From: Streptomyces sp. Ru73 | GTDB taxonomy: Bacteria > Actinomycetota > Actinomycetes > Streptomycetales > Streptomycetaceae | Direction of reading: 5' to 3' | Length of the DNA: 64,000 nucleotides | NCBI RefSeq assembly: GCF_002920575.1 | Contig: NZ_PQSQ01000015.1 | Location: 50,133 to 114,132, forward strand | In this document: positions 62,317 through 64,000 of the stretch, piece after piece | Layout of the letters: each line of letters begins with the position of its first letter | How positions within the stretch are numbered: the first letter of the stretch is position 1 | Position numbers and translations under genes: made by a program | The notes under the pieces: generated by a model | Told to the model about the DNA's origin: nothing | Database searches by the model: none | Seen by the model: only the letters and a program-made list of their open reading frames with translations

Positions 62317-62860
62317 GTAGGTGATGGTCGCATGCCGGTTGAGGTGATCGCTCGCGGGTGATCGCTCGGCGGATCGCCGGGGGACCACCCGAGGGGACCA
62401 CCCGAGAGGACCACTCGAGGGGGCACCTGGGGTGGGCGGGCGTTTCCGTTCTGGACTGGGGGGCTGTGAGTGGGTGGTTGTGGTTGGCGGTTGGGTGCGG
62501 GCCGCCCCCCCAGGGCGCCCGTACGGAGGGGACGGCCTGCGCACCCGGAAAGGGGGGCAGCCGGGGCTCGAGAGCGCCCGAGAGCGGCAGGGCCATGGGT
62601 GGGACGGCCGGGCTGACGTTGCCGACCGGGGGCGGGGCAGTGCCGGGCCTGGGGCGGAGGCCGGTGCCGGGGGCCGTGGCCCGAGATCGGGGAGCGGGGG
62701 CAGGTGCCGACCGGGGGCGGCGGTTGGGTGCCGGAGCGGTGCTGGGGGCGAATGGGGGTTGGGTGGGGAGGCCGGTACGGCTGAGGAAGCCGGGCATGGC
62801 TGGGGAGGTCGGTACCGCTGGTGCCAGAGGAGGGGGAAGGTGCTGGTCAGACGGAGTGAG
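62317..62860. other. gene-free region between two leftward genes
   Basis: About 540 bases. The left part holds two sets of short tandem repeats (listed separately). The rest is extremely G-rich (repeated GGGGGCGG) with repeat-driven open frames that I do not accept as genes. Confidence 0.5.
62343..62419. repeat. short tandem repeats upstream of the 165-aa gene
   Basis: GGTGATCGCTCG occurs at 62343-62354 and 62357-62368 (period 14). Then GGGACCACCCGAG occurs exactly at 62381-62393 and 62394-62406, with a third diverged unit AGGACCACTCGAG at 62407-62419 (period 13). They lie 27-103 bases before the proposed start. Confidence 0.75.
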
Positions 62861-63628
62861 TCAGTGCTGGGTCAGGATGCGGGGGCCGTCGTGGGTGATG
62901 GCGATGGTGTGTTCGAAGTGGGCGGCGCGGCTGCCGTCCGTCGTGCACAGGGTCCAACCGTCGGCTGCCGCGTAGTAGGCGTCGCTCCCGCCGGACAGGA
63001 ACATCGGCTCGATGGCGAGGACCAGGCCGTGACGGAGTACGAAGCCGCGGCCGGGGCGGCCTTCGTTCGGTACTGACGGGTCCTCGTGCATGTGGCGGCC
63101 GATGCCATGGCCGCCGAAGTCCGCCGGGATGCCGTAGCCGGCGGCGCGGCCGATGCTGCCGATGGCGTGGGAGATGTCGCCTATCCGAGCGCCGACGACG
63201 GCGGCCGCGATTCCGGCCTCCAGCGCCCGCCGGGTGGCGTCCATCAGCCGCTGGTCCTCCGGGCTCGGCGTGCCGACGGCGATGGTGATCGCCGCGTCGC
63301 CCGCCCAGCCGTCCACCAGCGCGCCGCAGTCGATGCTGAGGAGGTCGCCGTCGCGCAGCCGGTACGTGTTCGGGATGCCGTGCACGATCGCGTCGTTGAC
63401 GGAGGTGCACAGGGTGGCGGGGAAGGGGGTGGGGGCGAAGGACGGGCGGTAGTGGAGGAAGGGGGAGGTCGCGCCTGCTTCGCGGAGTACGGAGCGGGCG
63501 ACGTCGTCCAGTTCGGTCAGCCGGGTGCCGGGGGTGGCGGCGGTACGTACGGCCGTGAGGATGTCGGCGACGACGCGGCCGGCGGGACGCATGGCGTCGA
63601 GGGCGGTGTCGGTCTTGATCTCGACCAT
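62861..63628 (-). CDS. map: methionine aminopeptidase, type I
   Basis: Removes the initiator methionine; 255 residues. The conserved SVNDAIVHGIPN and the metal ligands are all present: Asp in LSIDCGALVDGWAGDAAIT (two), His in GHGIGRHMHEDP, Glu in AIEPMFL and Glu in HFEHTIAIT. It lacks an N-terminal SH3-binding extension, so it is a short type Ia enzyme and probably one of several map paralogues in the genome. GAAGGAGCC precedes the ATG. It is divergent from an XRE regulator, with shared operators between them. Confidence 0.94.
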   Translation of the reverse strand: MVEIKTDTALDAMRPAGRVVADILTAVRTAATPGTRLTELDDVARSVLREAGATSPFLHYRPSFAPTPFPATLCTSVNDAIVHGIPNTYRLRDGDLLSIDCGALVDGWAGDAAITIAVGTPSPEDQRLMDATRRALEAGIAAAVVGARIGDISHAIGSIGRAAGYGIPADFGGHGIGRHMHEDPSVPNEGRPGRGFVLRHGLVLAIEPMFLSGGSDAYYAAADGWTLCTTDGSRAAHFEHTIAITHDGPRILTQH

Positions 63629-63803
63629 GTCGGTGTCGGCTCCTTCGTGAGCGGGTGAGGGCGGGGGCGGGGCGGCCCGTGGCCACGGGCGTGGGCCGGC
63701 CGGCGTGCGGTCGGGATGGGGCCTCCGAGTGCCGACCGGGGGTCTCCGGCCGTCGGCCCAGGGGCCTGCCCAGGGACCGCCGACCGCCTGTCCGCCAATT
63801 TTT

Positions 63804-63828
63804 ATACCGGTATTTGTTTACCGGTATT
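63804..63828. promoter_or_regulatory. double ACCGGT operator between map and the XRE gene
   Basis: ATACCGGTAT (63804-63813) and TTACCGGTATT (63818-63828) are two palindromic cores 14 bases apart, in an A+T-rich island unusual for this genome. They lie 12-36 bases before the XRE start, so autorepression is likely, and map, about 180 bases away on the other side, could also be affected. Confidence 0.65.
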
Positions 63829-63839
63829 AGTATCACGGC

Positions 63840-64000
63840 ATGGTCCGTACACCTCTCACTCCCTGGGAACGCGAGCGCGGCGAGCGGCTGGGGGCACTGC
63901 TCCGCGCGGCACGCGGTGACCGCAGCATGGTCGAGGTCGCGGCGGCCGCCGGGGTCTCCGCCGAGACGTTGCGCAAGGTCGAAACGGGGCGGGCGCCGAC
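63840..64000 (+). CDS. XRE-family transcriptional regulator (3' end outside window)
   Basis: The first 53 residues only. MVRTPLTPWERERGERLGAL leads into an XRE helix-turn-helix (LRAARGDRSMVEVAAAAGVSAETLRKVETGRAP). The second helix-turn-helix helix is VSAETLRKVETG. The frame is open to the window edge. It starts right after the double ACCGGT site, which is its probable operator. Confidence 0.85.
   Translation, partial: MVRTPLTPWERERGERLGALLRAARGDRSMVEVAAAAGVSAETLRKVETGRAP

Noticed and set aside
62432..63076. Plus-strand frames upstream of and across map
   Set aside because: They are Gly/Arg-rich, lack ribosome sites and run antisense into the well-supported methionine aminopeptidase gene.

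Overview
The window is chromosomal DNA of a Streptomyces or a very close relative. The evidence is very high G+C with strong third-position bias, GTG starts, AGGAGG-type ribosome sites and a dense set of actinobacterial marker genes: glnR, the mycothiol genes mshA and mshD, phoU/phoR/phoP, carD-ispD-ispF-cysS-rlmB and msiK. Gene order over most of the window follows the core arm I know from Streptomyces coelicolor (SCO416x to SCO4240), with differences noted in the findings. No species can be named from the sequence alone.

Layout. 1-12.7 kb: the end of an ABC exporter, an alpha/beta hydrolase, glnR, a LacI regulator, an HtrA-like protease beside an MprA/MprB-like two-component system, a secreted FG-GAP protein, a DUF2993 protein and a secreted 5'-nucleotidase. 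12.9-18.0 kb: mshD, then polyphosphate genes (ppk, CHAD, Nudix). 18.1-26.5 kb: Hsp20, a methyltransferase, mshA with a YbjN-like gene, a secreted beta-helix protein convergent with an MFS transporter, gpmA, and two very small genes, one encoding an eight-cysteine metallothionein-like peptide. 26.6-31.8 kb: the phosphate regulators phoU and phoR-phoP, divergent around a PHO box, a lipoprotein and carD. 32.3-43.3 kb: ispD, ispF, a PNPOx-like protein, cysS, rlmB, a DoxX-like membrane protein, a sugar nucleotidyltransferase, a minisatellite-rich gap, a small secreted protein and msiK.

43.5-56.4 kb is an integrated actinomycete integrative and conjugative element (AICE, pSAM2 type). It sits in the 3' end of a tRNA-Thr(UGU) gene and is bounded by a 66-bp direct repeat with one mismatch. 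A long leftward operon carries a conserved 117-aa protein, the FtsK-like Tra translocase, spread-like membrane proteins, a GGDEF protein, a small zinc-ribbon protein, the rolling-circle Rep, Xis and the integrase. It diverges from a KorSA-like GntR repressor, with a 17-bp palindrome between them. A rightward set (XRE-TPR regulator and two Nudix proteins) and a 111-nt nested inverted repeat follow. The right end is lower-G+C cargo: a four-helix membrane protein, a 330-aa cytosolic protein and a 198-aa protein. Every cargo gene carries at least one TTA codon.

56.4-64 kb: a nucleoside hydrolase translationally coupled to a 542-aa protein of unknown function with three TTA codons, an M24 peptidase, a pentapeptide-repeat protein, an uncharacterised protein, methionine aminopeptidase, and the start of an XRE regulator behind a double ACCGGT operator.

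How it fits together. GlnR and PhoR-PhoP are the nitrogen and phosphate master regulators. ppk, CHAD and PhoU belong to phosphate and polyphosphate handling, and MshA and MshD to the mycothiol thiol buffer. The best candidates for undescribed biology are inside the AICE: the GGDEF gene bracketed by two copies of a hairpin leader whose stems co-vary, the two-gene cytosolic-plus-membrane cargo module, and the nested inverted repeat between conserved backbone and cargo.
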